A stretch of DNA of 60,775 nt from CAZJUP01 sp964549275 (GCA_964549275.1 CAZJUP010000016.1:1-60775); one strand, 5' to 3'. Positions 50,667 to 60,683 are shown, numbered from the stretch's first letter. The notes: a model not told the origin generated them from the letters alone. Program-made: numbers and translations.

Positions 50667-53600
50667 CCTCGTATCGCCAGATTTACATCAAACCCAAAAT
50701 CCCGGTCTATTTTTTTACCCGTATGTTTAGAATCTGATTCCCGATATTCCCAAATGACACTTCCGCTAACCGTTGCAGAAAATGAATAGGTAACCCGAAT
50801 TCCGGCTTTCCAATTGGAGGTAAAAGCCGTTTCTGCAAATTTTGTTGCTTCCAAGGCTTTTTGTTGTGTCTTGTTTTTGTTCATATCAAAATTGAACGTG
50901 AAATTAACCTGATTCTGTACCTTATAATTATCAAAAAATGGAACAGGAATTGTAAATCCACCTCTATGAGTATAATTGGCTGTAGCCGTATAAGATTGAT
51001 CCTGAAATAACTTTTGACCGCCATTGGGAGATTCTTCTCTCGATAATGTCCGATTATGCCGCAGGGTAAGGGCGACTCCGTTTTTAAGGGCCATAGTCAT
51101 CCCGACAAGTGGAGCATAATTCATGTTACGTCTGGCAGATCGTTCCTTTTCACCATAATCCTCGATAAAAGACCCGATGCCGAAAAAAGGCATTTGCGGT
51201 CCGTCAAACTGATCAAACTGCCAGGCTCGAGATTCCTTCCCTGTTGCGGCGTGATCCAGGGAAATGGTCCGGACATATTTTTGAAAAAACTTTATCCGCT
51301 CTAACCCAGTCCATCTGACCGACCATCCTACGAATGGAAATCCTTTGTTTAAATAAGAACCATATGAGAAATAATCTCTTGAAAGGGCCCGCTGTTCTAC
51401 ACCGGAACCTCTCCGATTGGTTGATACATTCTGTGCATAGTTCACAGATACGGAAATCCTTCGGGTAAAGTTGATACCTGACCGAACGGAAAAATCCCGC
51501 TTGTGGTCCCAGTTCCCTGTGTTAGATCCCGCCTGATCTGAGTGTTCCAATCCATGATCATGGAGCCAACCCAATCGGTACCCTAACGGAACTTCGCCCA
51601 ATACTCCCATACCTGTCCTATTTATGTTTTCTGAATAACTCATATTAATGGGATTGATTTTCTTTGACCATGCATGGGTTTTTCTTAGGATTATGCTGCT
51701 CCTGAATCGTGTACCCACCTCTTCAATTTTTGATTGTTCTTCTTCTTGAGGCTTCGTGCCAGACTTAGGAACAGACATCCCTTCTTCACTTCTGCCCTCA
51801 CGCCCTGGAACTCGGGTTCGACCTCTTGCCGGCGGACGAGATCTTACAGGTTTATTGATAGACGATCCTTTTGGTTTATATATCAATTCAATCAATTTTA
51901 CCGGCGAGAGGCTGACACCGCCCGTAAAACGAATCTGGCTTCCGATATTTGCCCCAGCCAGAGTTCTGCTTCTATCTTTATTCCAACTGTAATTGGTTGA
52001 ATAATTAAAAGTTGGTTTCAGCCAATCTGCCAGCGTAGGACTGTAAGACAAGTTTGCATTCTCCCGAATATCTTCTACGACACCCGGATCGAAGTTTTTC
52101 ATAGCCCCCCAAGCATAAGCCCGATATTCATTTAAGTTGCTCTTTACCGTTCGAGAGACTTTCGACTTCAAATTTTCAGTAAGTTTATAATCCAAGGTGT
52201 AGGACTGATTAAACCCGAAATTGTAATTATCTGGTGCAGGATTCCCTCTTCGAGGTGTACTCTTTGTCAGTCTTTCATTAAAGGTCAGTCCAGCGTTTAT
52301 ATTGGTGGGAGAATAATAAAAGTGTGTTTTACCAAACCAACGTCCAATGTAAGGAATACCATCCATCCATTTGAACGGCATCCAATAATTGTTTCTTCCG
52401 AAAGGGAGGGCATAGCTCAATCCGCCAGAATAACTTTCATTTAACACTTCTTTTTGAATCTCATTGGACTGAAGGGAACGGCTTGCTGAAAAAGAAGTAT
52501 TTAATTTATCCAGGGAATACTTAACTAAACGGTTATCTGACTTTGAAGATTTTGACGCTTTTACACTAAAATTTATTGTCTGACTTTGAGCCAGAATAGA
52601 ATCGGGTACACTATGTGGATCGACTATAATATCCTGTCCGGGGAAATATTTTGGCCGTGCAAAATTCCCTGCATAGGTTGCATTCACCGGTAGATTAAGT
52701 CCCCAATCTTTTGGCATGAATTTATCCAAGCGAATCCCCGTATTCAGATTAATACTTTCACTAGATTTCGTCGAACCCAATCGCTTTTGCAGCATATGAA
52801 AATCCGCATCCTGCCGACGATAAACGATAGAAGTATTGGCAATGTCCGCCAAATTAAACTTCCCCTGAAGCCGCATGGATACGCCTCTATCCTTATTTAC
52901 GCCACTTAACCGAAGTTCATCCAGCCAAACTTCCCCGGTAACAGGTAAATCAGACAAATTTCGAACGCCTACCACAAAAAATTGAATCCGGTTTAAAGCA
53001 GGTTGCCCTTTTATGCGAATTTTCTTTCCTGTAGGTAATCCGTTTTCATCTGTAAAAATATATCTCTTCAAACTCAGTGAGTCCACAAAGATGTCTGTAG
53101 AATTAAATTTATCCACAGAAGTAGAGTCCTGAAGTTTTAATCGAGACAGCCATTCTAAATCTATGTCTACAGCGTTTCGTTCAAGGCTCTGGTCCCACCC
53201 CTCGTATACAGGTTGGGTTATTTCATAAAAGTTGTCTCCGAATCCGAACCGCATAAACATCTCAATATTGGAGTTCTCATACGATACTCCTTCCCCTTTT
53301 CCGTAGACATACATTTTCATTCGCCTGTAAGTCAGATAACTTTGTGCCCGCTCTCCGGACAGTGAGAGAAGGGTTTTCATGGCAGCCCCCGCATAATGTG
53401 CCGGTAGACCATTATATTTCAGAATCAGTGATTGTTCCTTGGACCGAATCTGGTTAATGCGATCGTATTCTCCCCGAACGCCATCCGGAGGACGGTAATC
53501 GGAATCATCATCTGTATTAATCACTGTTACAGCGAAAATAGAATCGGCATCATTTTTTACAAAGACATCCGAAGTATCTGCGGCAATGCCCATTTCCTGC

Positions 53601-56600
53601 CATTCGTTCCCAACCAATTCCACTTTTGCAACTTGGACTGTAGCCGTTTCTTCTACACCAGACAGGGTAAGCCTGAGATGTCGAATCCCGGTCCATTGCT
53701 TTTGAGTAGCAGGGTCACTTTGATCAAATTCTATAAGAGGAATTTTAAATAGTCGCCACCCCGTTGGAATACCATCTTTTTTCGTTTCCGCATCCAAATA
53801 CAGCGTATCTTTAAGAGAAAATGATTTCGTGAAATAATCGTTAGTTCGGTCTAAAAATCCAGTCCTGTCCAAATCTTCTGTATCCGGATATCGTCCCGCA
53901 TCAAGGGCATTTCCTTCCGTTCCGTTGATTTTAGAAAAATCAAAACTCCCTTCGCTGTAGGACCAGTTATCCCCATTTGGATCCTCTGGATCCACATCGG
54001 AATGGATATTAATTAACACAGTTTCTCCCTGGCTTTTTAAGTCAGCATACGTCGTTTGATCCGGGTCCAAACATCCACCCCAACCATCTTCATATTCATC
54101 AGGACATCCATCCAAACCAATATCTTCTTTATCTTCAAGAATCCCGTCTCCGATGAGACCTCCCACAGGAATATCTTCTGTATTCAACACACCGTTTCCA
54201 TCCCTGTCTTCACTGATTTCCCCTAAGTCCACGGTAACCGTTCCCGTATCTCCCTTGATCCAGATTTCAAAAAACTTTGTTTGAGTTTGGTCATAATCCC
54301 CGGTATACAAAGGGGTAACAATTCCTCCCCAAATAGAATCTTTCGGGATGGCATCCTGGTGATCTCTCACATTCATTTTTAAGATAAGAATATCTGTGGT
54401 TTCATTCTGAGCTTGGATGGAAGTGGAAAGATTTGGCCAAATATCTTTCGTTCTGACCTGGATGAACGGATTGTACCAACTAAGTTTTGCCCGGGATCGC
54501 TGGCTAAAAAGTTTTTCTGTAATCCGGTCAACAGGAGCAGAGGCTTCTTTCCAGAAACGACGCTGAATCGGGACAGATGTGGTTCGCTTTGAACCTTCAA
54601 AATCATCGATATACGCTACCCCTTCCGGGTCTCCGGTTGCCGTGTTATTAATGGGGTTGGGGTTGGGAAGAATTTGTGCAAACTCCCCTTCGATTGAAAA
54701 TTTTGATTCTGTATCTGTTTCCAGAAGAGGAAGCCGATCTAAAGCTCGCGTTAATCCTGAAATTGTATTTTCCGATCGGCCATTTAACCCCCAGATGAAG
54801 TTTCGCATGGGTTCATAACCCACTTCAATTTTCTCATTAATCACTGATTGATTATAATACAGAGCCGTCCCGCCTATAAAGGAATTCTCTCCAAAATCCA
54901 TTTGGGATCGCACCCCGAGAATAGTTTTTTTATCAAAGGAAACCAACTGATGTTTATCATAAACCACACGGATTTTTTCATTGGGGTCTATATCATCATT
55001 CAGGATAATCGTCCCTGAAAAATAATCCACCTGATAATCCACACTTCGGGTCAGGGGTACGCCTCCTTTAAAAACCTGCTCACTCCCTTCCACAATCATA
55101 AACCCAAGGTTGATGGTGGCACTGAGATTCGAATAATCCACTTCCAGGGTAAATCGGCTGTCTCCTGTCCAATCATTAGACTGAGAACTGGTATACATTT
55201 TCCCTTCTCCTAACACACCTTTCAATCCTGAACTTGGGTTTCCATCGGAAGCGGTATCGGCGGCAAAAGGATATAACCACGGGATAAAAAGTTCCCCGTC
55301 TGCCAGATTCAGAATATTGGGATTAGACAGGTCAATTTTCTGATCCGCCTGGCGATTTCCGTTTACATCAGTACTATCTAACCCAAAATGGGTGATATAC
55401 GGTGTCCCTTGAGGATCCAAATGGCTGCGAACCGGAAGCCGATCATTAACGATACGTATATCAAATCCTTCTTTATTGATATTACTTGCCCCAAGGTAAT
55501 ACACATTTTTAAACATAAGGGGCCAAACCGGATGAGCCGGCGTCAGGTTTAGGGGTTTAATCATTTTTAATATTAATTGGTCACTAGTTTCGGATATCCC
55601 TTGACCTACGGTTAAAACGGTATCTCCGGTACTCCTTTCTGCAATAACAAAGGTACAGGCCAGCACATCCCCTTCTCCTGCACGCTGACGGAGACGAATA
55701 AATCCTAAATCCTCACTAATATAATAGTCCTGGCCTTGTTCAAGCCGTTTAAACAGCCCCGATTGATCTTTAGATCCCTCCTTTGTGACATCAACCCTGG
55801 CCACACCCGGGTTTGTTTCTGAATTGGTGGTCTGATCCAGCTGATACAATTCAAAATTCCGCACGATGGTATTTCCAATAACGTGGAGACCGTCCTGGAG
55901 AGGATAAAATGGCGGAATGAAAACTTGATGTCCGTTGGCCATTTGGTTCACCCCGTTTCGATACCAGTCATGGATAAAGAAATATTTATTCTTTAAAAAA
56001 CTGTAATCTTTGATGGTATAGGTCTTGGCCTCACTTTTCCCTTCATATTCCTGGGATTTCTTTTCTGCATTCACCACAGAGGCAATAGCGGTCACATCCA
56101 CAGGGCCAAATTTTGATATAGTTTTAATCCCGAAAAGCCCTTTGTGTGCGGCAGACCCCATGAGGGATTGAGAGCCGGGTAAATTCAATGAAACATTGCC
56201 CGCATCCACTGTTTGGATGATATCATCTTCTTCCCCTTTATAAGAAATACGAATATTGTTCTCCCAGTCAAAATCCCGTTCTGAATCGTGGTCCACTTTC
56301 ACCGTAACCCGATCCCCGATTTTTCCCTCTACAGATATCCGCTGTGTCTGATCAAATTCCAAATGGGTATTTTGAGTCTCATTGATTCTTGAACGGACCA
56401 ATTCCTGGTCCTGGAAGACCATTTTCCCCTTGAGAGAGACGTTTCCCCGTGCGTTGATGGATACCCGACCAAGGCGATCAACATCTACACCTACCACTTC
56501 AATCCCCTGTCCCCTCTTTTTTACCGCGGTTTGTTCCGTAGTTGCTTGAGTCTTTCCGGCCAAAATCTTTTTAAACTCCTTTTCACGGGTCAGGGCAAAC

Positions 56601-56929
56601 TTCCTTTTCATATACCATTCCAACGGTGCTACAAAAGGCATGCGAAACGATTGGTTATCTGTGGTTTCCCCCAGAGTGATAAGAGACCAATCGGAAGTAA
56701 TATTAACCGTTCTGGTAATTTTATAAGGAGATTTCAGCAACCTGGGGATCCGGGACAGCGTATCTTGAGGAAGAGTCATTAGAGGACGAAGTGTCTCGAA
56801 GGGGTTCACCAGATATGAGGAGACAAATTCCGGGTTGGGTGCAGATAGATTCCCCTGGCCGAATAGGGGTCCCATAAACAACCCGACGGTCAAACGAAAG
56901 GCAATACTGATGTGTCGTCCCCGAGTCAT
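50663..56929 (-). CDS. sprA: SprA, giant outer-membrane translocon of the type IX secretion system
   Basis: A 2,088-aa protein, the largest gene here. Signal peptide (cleavage near LFG|QG), then the SprA/Sov landmarks: GQGIEVVGVDVDRLGRVSIN, RVTVKVDHDSERDFDWENNI, AGNVSLNLPGSQSLMG, GLFGIKTISKFGPVDVTAIA, and the long region of strand pairs of the 36-strand barrel. An Asp/Asn/Gly-rich segment (about DRDGNGVLNTEDIPVGG and GLDGCPDEYEDGWGGCLDPD) lies near residue 920-970; such calcium-type stretches occur in SprA. It is the pore through which folded T9SS cargo crosses the outer membrane. Promoter gap of 90 bases separates it from rdgB. Highly confident. Confidence 0.96.
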   Translation of the reverse strand: MTRGRHISIAFRLTVGLFMGPLFGQGNLSAPNPEFVSSYLVNPFETLRPLMTLPQDTLSRIPRLLKSPYKITRTVNITSDWSLITLGETTDNQSFRMPFVAPLEWYMKRKFALTREKEFKKILAGKTQATTEQTAVKKRGQGIEVVGVDVDRLGRVSINARGNVSLKGKMVFQDQELVRSRINETQNTHLEFDQTQRISVEGKIGDRVTVKVDHDSERDFDWENNIRISYKGEEDDIIQTVDAGNVSLNLPGSQSLMGSAAHKGLFGIKTISKFGPVDVTAIASVVNAEKKSQEYEGKSEAKTYTIKDYSFLKNKYFFIHDWYRNGVNQMANGHQVFIPPFYPLQDGLHVIGNTIVRNFELYQLDQTTNSETNPGVARVDVTKEGSKDQSGLFKRLEQGQDYYISEDLGFIRLRQRAGEGDVLACTFVIAERSTGDTVLTVGQGISETSDQLILKMIKPLNLTPAHPVWPLMFKNVYYLGASNINKEGFDIRIVNDRLPVRSHLDPQGTPYITHFGLDSTDVNGNRQADQKIDLSNPNILNLADGELFIPWLYPFAADTASDGNPSSGLKGVLGEGKMYTSSQSNDWTGDSRFTLEVDYSNLSATINLGFMIVEGSEQVFKGGVPLTRSVDYQVDYFSGTIILNDDIDPNEKIRVVYDKHQLVSFDKKTILGVRSQMDFGENSFIGGTALYYNQSVINEKIEVGYEPMRNFIWGLNGRSENTISGLTRALDRLPLLETDTESKFSIEGEFAQILPNPNPINNTATGDPEGVAYIDDFEGSKRTTSVPIQRRFWKEASAPVDRITEKLFSQRSRAKLSWYNPFIQVRTKDIWPNLSTSIQAQNETTDILILKMNVRDHQDAIPKDSIWGGIVTPLYTGDYDQTQTKFFEIWIKGDTGTVTVDLGEISEDRDGNGVLNTEDIPVGGLIGDGILEDKEDIGLDGCPDEYEDGWGGCLDPDQTTYADLKSQGETVLINIHSDVDPEDPNGDNWSYSEGSFDFSKINGTEGNALDAGRYPDTEDLDRTGFLDRTNDYFTKSFSLKDTLYLDAETKKDGIPTGWRLFKIPLIEFDQSDPATQKQWTGIRHLRLTLSGVEETATVQVAKVELVGNEWQEMGIAADTSDVFVKNDADSIFAVTVINTDDDSDYRPPDGVRGEYDRINQIRSKEQSLILKYNGLPAHYAGAAMKTLLSLSGERAQSYLTYRRMKMYVYGKGEGVSYENSNIEMFMRFGFGDNFYEITQPVYEGWDQSLERNAVDIDLEWLSRLKLQDSTSVDKFNSTDIFVDSLSLKRYIFTDENGLPTGKKIRIKGQPALNRIQFFVVGVRNLSDLPVTGEVWLDELRLSGVNKDRGVSMRLQGKFNLADIANTSIVYRRQDADFHMLQKRLGSTKSSESINLNTGIRLDKFMPKDWGLNLPVNATYAGNFARPKYFPGQDIIVDPHSVPDSILAQSQTINFSVKASKSSKSDNRLVKYSLDKLNTSFSASRSLQSNEIQKEVLNESYSGGLSYALPFGRNNYWMPFKWMDGIPYIGRWFGKTHFYYSPTNINAGLTFNERLTKSTPRRGNPAPDNYNFGFNQSYTLDYKLTENLKSKVSRTVKSNLNEYRAYAWGAMKNFDPGVVEDIRENANLSYSPTLADWLKPTFNYSTNYSWNKDRSRTLAGANIGSQIRFTGGVSLSPVKLIELIYKPKGSSINKPVRSRPPARGRTRVPGREGRSEEGMSVPKSGTKPQEEEQSKIEEVGTRFRSSIILRKTHAWSKKINPINMSYSENINRTGMGVLGEVPLGYRLGWLHDHGLEHSDQAGSNTGNWDHKRDFSVRSGINFTRRISVSVNYAQNVSTNRRGSGVEQRALSRDYFSYGSYLNKGFPFVGWSVRWTGLERIKFFQKYVRTISLDHAATGKESRAWQFDQFDGPQMPFFGIGSFIEDYGEKERSARRNMNYAPLVGMTMALKNGVALTLRHNRTLSREESPNGGQKLFQDQSYTATANYTHRGGFTIPVPFFDNYKVQNQVNFTFNFDMNKNKTQQKALEATKFAETAFTSNWKAGIRVTYSFSATVSGSVIWEYRESDSKHTGKKIDRDFGFDVNLAIRG

Positions 56930-57019
56930 CCAGGGGCGTCCTCCTGTTATGAATGAATATCAATGCCCCAAATCAGGGGCAAAACCGATAACATTGAGGC
57001 TATAGAAATTTCCTTTCGT

Positions 57020-57622
57020 TTATCCTGAAACTGTATTGATCAGGGTTTCCATGAGTTTACGCATATTTTGCAGTGCTTTGCCACGATGGGATATCTTATT
57101 TTTTACATCCGATGGAATCTCGGCAAACGTCTTTTTCAGGCCCGGAACATAGAATAGAGGGTCATACCCAAATCCTCCCGTTCCCCTTTTTTCCGTCAGA
57201 ATTTGCCCTTCAACTGTTCCTTCTGTCCAGTATTTATCCTCATCTGTAACCCAAGCCATCACGGTACGAAACCGGGCTGTACGATTTTCTTGAGGAATCC
57301 CGTTCATTTCCTGAAGCATCTTTTTGCAATTGTCATCGAAGGAGACATCTTCTCCTGCATACCGTGACGAATGAACACCAGGAGCGCCTCCCAATGCATC
57401 GACTTCTAAACCGGTATCATCTGCCAAAGAAGGAAGCTGTGTCATCCGGTGAACTGTTTCCGCCTTGATAAAGGCATTTTCCCGAAGTGTTTCCCCTGTC
57501 TCCGGAATATCCCCAATTTCCGGGAATTGATCCAGGGTGAGGAGTTCAATGGATAAATCTGCCAGAATCGCTGACATTTCCGCCATTTTACCCCGGTTAT
57601 GTGTTGCAAGTACTATCTGCAA
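57020..57622 (-). CDS. rdgB: Non-canonical purine NTP pyrophosphatase (RdgB/HAM1)
   Basis: A 200-aa house-cleaning enzyme that hydrolyses dITP/XTP and keeps inosine and xanthine out of DNA. The start MQIVLATHNRGKMAEMSAIL carries the S/T-x-N-x2-K substrate loop; LADDTGLEVDALGGAPGVHS and GFGYDPLFYVPG are the other conserved stretches, and SHRGKAL is the closing motif. Normal length. Reads with the sprA run but is a separate upstream transcript or its first gene. No anomalies. Confidence 0.96.
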   Translation of the reverse strand: MQIVLATHNRGKMAEMSAILADLSIELLTLDQFPEIGDIPETGETLRENAFIKAETVHRMTQLPSLADDTGLEVDALGGAPGVHSSRYAGEDVSFDDNCKKMLQEMNGIPQENRTARFRTVMAWVTDEDKYWTEGTVEGQILTEKRGTGGFGYDPLFYVPGLKKTFAEIPSDVKNKISHRGKALQNMRKLMETLINTVSG

Positions 57623-57702
57623 ATCTTACCTCGAAAAACGCTGGGAAAAGTAGGCATTATGGATGAGAATAAAAACCGGAAAGGCAAAGTGAGAAAACGG
57701 CT

Positions 57703-57731
57703 TTGATTTGGGTAAATTCCCCGCTTAATTT
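57703..57731 (+). promoter_or_regulatory. Candidate sigma-70-like promoter of tRNA-Phe
   Basis: TTGATT (57703-57708), a 17-base spacer, and TAATTT (57726-57731) lie 16 bases before the tRNA 5' end, in the correct orientation and spacing for a housekeeping promoter. The spacer holds GGGTAAATTCCCC, a small inverted repeat. Sequence match is partial; offered as the best candidate only. Confidence 0.4.
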
Positions 57732-57747
57732 TCTTGGCAATTTTAGT

Positions 57748-57820
<73 letters not shown>

Positions 57821-57829
57821 CTCGAATTT

Positions 57830-57854
57830 AAGACTCTCTATAGGAGTCTTTTTT
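57830..57854 (+). terminator. Intrinsic terminator after tRNA-Phe
   Basis: AAGACTC (57830-57836), a seven-base loop, GAGTCTT (57844-57850), then TTTT. Perfect seven-pair stem followed by the T run at the right distance for Rho-independent termination on the plus strand. Confidence 0.85.
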
Positions 57855-58017
57855 GTATTCCGAATTCCTTCGCCCCAAGTCTCTAAGAGAGATATAAAGC
57901 TGAAAATTTTATTATTTATATATTGTTAACATTATTTTTAATTACGTCTATTTACACTATGATTTAGTAGAATTAATATCTCATTAATCTTTCTTTTACT
58001 ACAGGGGAATCTATGGT

Positions 58018-58179
58018 GTGAGAGTGGCGTATCTCCCCTCAATCCGGCGGGGCATTAAGATGAAAATTCTATCAGGTAAAATCCAGAAAATGGAACGTGT
58101 GCTGGCGGGGTTTCCCCCAATGGATTTTAAAAGTAAAACTGGGTTCAATATTAAATGCGAAATTCAGGGAGAACGATAA
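58018..58179 (+). CDS. Possible 53-aa ORF in the 57855-58233 gap
   Basis: The main content of this roughly 380-base stretch. A GTG at 58018, nine bases after AGGGGA (58003-58008), opens a frame of 53 codons (beginning VRVAYLPSIRRGIK, then MKILSGKIQKMERVLAGFPP) that ends with TAA at 58177. The peptide is basic, no signal peptide. A weak hairpin AAAACC-TAT-GGTTTT covers the stop (58178-58192). No homology is recognised. A second possible start is ATG 58060. The rest of the gap is AT-rich with no clear gene. Confidence 0.35.
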   Translation: MRVAYLPSIRRGIKMKILSGKIQKMERVLAGFPPMDFKSKTGFNIKCEIQGER

Positions 58180-58233
58180 AACCTATGGTTTTACTTCTCT
58201 CATTGCTTATATAAACAGTTTTAAAAATTTCGT

Positions 58234-58629
58234 TTAATCGGTTCGTTTAAATTTTTCGCTACGATCAGAAAATTCATAAATCCATGTCAAGATGGAGTCT
58301 TCGATGCTGAAGTGCATGCTTAAGCTCTGCTTTCGTCTTCCACAGTCATTTTCCATAGTCAGGCGATTCCCGCTCACCAGCCAAGTGCCCGTGCAGTCAA
58401 AAGAAGACATGAAATTCCCCTGCTGATTGTCGTGGGTACCATCACTGTAAAATGATAATGTCCAATAAAAGCCTTCTCCCAGAGGCTCCCATCCGTCACC
58501 GGACTTTTTTTCTATTTGTTCCCAGTTACCCACAAGAGAAGGAGACTCCGGGATATCCTCCTGGCAAGCCGTCAAAAGCCCCAGACCTAAAATCCATAAA
58601 CATATAGTATTATATTTATAGTTGTTCAT
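58234..58629 (-). CDS. Lipocalin-like lipoprotein
   Basis: A 131-aa protein with a lipobox signal (ILGLGLLTAC, Cys22). The mature part starts SLVGNWEQIEKKSGDGWEPL, has W and D/N at the usual positions of the lipocalin-like_4/5 small domain (SFYSDGTHDNQQGNFMSS, GTWLVSGNRLTME), and two further cysteines that could form a disulfide. Such lipoproteins are common in Bacteroidetes-like genomes. Function unknown, possibly ligand binding on the outer membrane. Stands alone between the small-ORF gap and the membrane protein. Confidence 0.8.
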   Translation of the reverse strand: MNNYKYNTICLWILGLGLLTACQEDIPESPSLVGNWEQIEKKSGDGWEPLGEGFYWTLSFYSDGTHDNQQGNFMSSFDCTGTWLVSGNRLTMENDCGRRKQSLSMHFSIEDSILTWIYEFSDRSEKFKRTD

Positions 58630-58771
58630 CTCCGATATTCCCTATTCGTCTTCATGCCCCTTCCTTTCTTAGGAGATTATACACCAATCATTAATAATTC
58701 CGATTCATTTTTTAATAAACAGTTAACAGTTTTTGGATCAATTCCGGGAGAACCTCAAAATAATGGATTAA

Positions 58772-60016
58772 TCATTGAGCAGCAACCTGCATAACGATAC
58801 CACAAAACCAGGCACCATAGGTGCCGACGGCATATCCCAGAACGGCCAATAGAACTCCCACCGGGGCCAGGGACGGATGAAACGCAGAGGCAACAATGGG
58901 AGCTGAAGCGGCTCCACCGACGTTGGCCTGACTGCCCACTGCCATAAAAAAGAAGGGTGCATTTATGGCCTTGGCCATTATAATCAACAAACCGGCATGG
59001 AAAACAATCCAAATCAGCCCCACCAGAAATAATCCCGGGGTTTCAAATATCGCCAAGAGGTTCATTTTCATCCCAATCGTGGCAACAAGGACATAAAGAA
59101 AAAGGCTCCCATACCTGGAAGCACCAATCCCCTCTAACTGCCTGGCCCGTGTAAAAGATAATCCTAATGAAATTGTTGTGGCCAGAACAATCAGCCAGAA
59201 AAACCCCGAAGTCAGGCTGAATTTTTCCAAGCCTGGAGCAGATTCAGCAATCCAAGGGGCAATCCTGTCGGCTCCCATATGAGCCAGAGCAGTAACTCCA
59301 AAACCGACGCTCATTACTTTAAGGGTGTCAGTTAAATCAGGCAATCGAAGAATCTGAGCACGATAGGATTCAATTTTCTGTTTCAATTCCCCAATCGCTG
59401 AGGTGTCTGCTTTTGTCCATGCATCAATCCGGGTATGGGTTCCTGCACCATACAACAGAAAGGCCATCCAAATATTGGCCACAATCACATCCACAGCAAT
59501 CATGGCAGAAAACAAACTGTCTCCCACTTGGAAGATTTCTTTCATTGCCGCCTGGTTTGCTCCGCCACCAATCCAGCTTCCGGCAACAGTGGTAAGTCCT
59601 TTCCAAACGGCATCGGGCCCGGCACCACCCACAATGTCCGGGGAAAAGTAAGACACAATAACTATGGACAAAGGTCCTCCAATCACAATCCCAGCTGTCC
59701 CGGTAAAAAACATGATCAGGGCTTTGGGACCTAATTTGATAATCCCCGGCAAGTCGATACTGATGGTGAGCAAAACAAGGCTTGTAGGTAACAGGTATCG
59801 AGACGCCACAAAATACAGTTGGGATGATTCTCCATTGAATATCCCTGCAGAATTAAAAATTGATGGAATAAAATAGCACAGGAGCAACGTGGGAACATAG
59901 GTATAGAATTTTTTCCAAAATGGATGAGTGCTTTTTGCGGTTGTAAACACAAAAGATAGAATGCCCAGGAGAAGTCCGAGGACGATTGCATCATTGGTAA
60001 AAAGGGGTTTTGCCAT
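58772..60016 (-). CDS. DUF819-family integral membrane protein
   Basis: A 414-aa protein with about ten to eleven transmembrane helices. LTISIDLPGIIKLGPKALIMF, GSWIGGGANQAAMKEIFQVG and VGSQANVGGAASAPIVASAF are features of DUF819, a group with inverted-repeat topology related to secondary transporters. It is probably a carrier for an organic anion or similar, as yet untested. A 34-base gap leads from the GNAT gene upstream, so both may share a transcript. Confidence 0.88.
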   Translation of the reverse strand: MAKPLFTNDAIVLGLLLGILSFVFTTAKSTHPFWKKFYTYVPTLLLCYFIPSIFNSAGIFNGESSQLYFVASRYLLPTSLVLLTISIDLPGIIKLGPKALIMFFTGTAGIVIGGPLSIVIVSYFSPDIVGGAGPDAVWKGLTTVAGSWIGGGANQAAMKEIFQVGDSLFSAMIAVDVIVANIWMAFLLYGAGTHTRIDAWTKADTSAIGELKQKIESYRAQILRLPDLTDTLKVMSVGFGVTALAHMGADRIAPWIAESAPGLEKFSLTSGFFWLIVLATTISLGLSFTRARQLEGIGASRYGSLFLYVLVATIGMKMNLLAIFETPGLFLVGLIWIVFHAGLLIIMAKAINAPFFFMAVGSQANVGGAASAPIVASAFHPSLAPVGVLLAVLGYAVGTYGAWFCGIVMQVAAQ

Positions 60017-60050
60017 AAAAAATTAGGTTAATTAGAAATAAAGATGCTTT

Positions 60051-60503
60051 CTATAAATTCAGTTTCATTCCAACGTGGCTATCCTGAAAGCCTAATTCCC
60101 TGTAAAACTCAATAGCATCATGTCTCTTTTTGTCTGTGGTTAACTGAAGCAAATGTGCCCCTTTTTCCCGACTGCGATTGATGGCCCATTCGAAGAGAGT
60201 TTTTCCCAACCCTTGTCTTCTGTAGTCCCTGTGGATTCTTACCGCTTCGATTTGCGCTCGGAGGCCGCCCTGGTAAGTCAAGTAGGGGATGAAAGAGAGT
60301 TGAAGCGTCCCCATGATATCTTTGGTTGCATTTTCCAGTACAATGAGTTCCTGGTTTTTGTCCCGGATGATCCGGTCAAAGGCATCATAATATTTTTTGG
60401 GCAGAGGTGTGCGGTAGTCTTCCCGTTTTAAGCCCAGTTCATCATCTGCCAATAGATTGACTATTGGCGGAACATCCTCTATTGTTGCAGGTCTAAACTT
60501 CAT
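60051..60503 (-). CDS. GNAT family N-acetyltransferase
   Basis: A 150-aa single-domain acetyltransferase; start at ATG 60503 (MKFRPATIEDVPPIVNLL), as the longer frame adds only four residues. Motif A is RIHRDYRRQGLGKTLF, followed by LLQLTTDKKRHDAIEFYRELGF, standard for the family. Substrate unknown; the DDELGLKREDYRTPLP stretch occurs in a group of small bacterial GNATs. It lies just upstream of the DUF819 gene. Confidence 0.9.
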   Translation of the reverse strand: MKFRPATIEDVPPIVNLLADDELGLKREDYRTPLPKKYYDAFDRIIRDKNQELIVLENATKDIMGTLQLSFIPYLTYQGGLRAQIEAVRIHRDYRRQGLGKTLFEWAINRSREKGAHLLQLTTDKKRHDAIEFYRELGFQDSHVGMKLNL

Positions 60504-60666
60504 CAGTCCTCTCATTTGAACCGAAAATCTACAGATTATCTATCAAACAAAAAACATCGACTGCCGAGTTTTCACATCTAAAACACAATGTGTTGTCAAA
60601 ACCTGAAAATCAGAATGGCCACCCATAATTTTTCAGAAACTTGTTTATCACCCGAAGGTTTTGGAT

Positions 60667-60683
60667 GCCGGATCAAGTCCGGT
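60667..60683. repeat. REP-like hairpin in the terminal intergenic region
   Basis: GCCGGATCAAGTCCGGT, a CCGGA-TCAAG-TCCGG hairpin within GGATGCCGGATCAAGTCCGG, recalls a widespread palindromic intergenic repeat unit found in many bacteria. It is the only feature I could find between 60504 and the window end; no gene or terminator is visible there. Confidence 0.4.

Noticed and set aside
57988..58017. Longer version of the 58018 small ORF starting upstream
   Set aside because: The codons before GTG 58018 (SFFYYRGIYG) lack a start codon, and the ribosome site would fall inside it.
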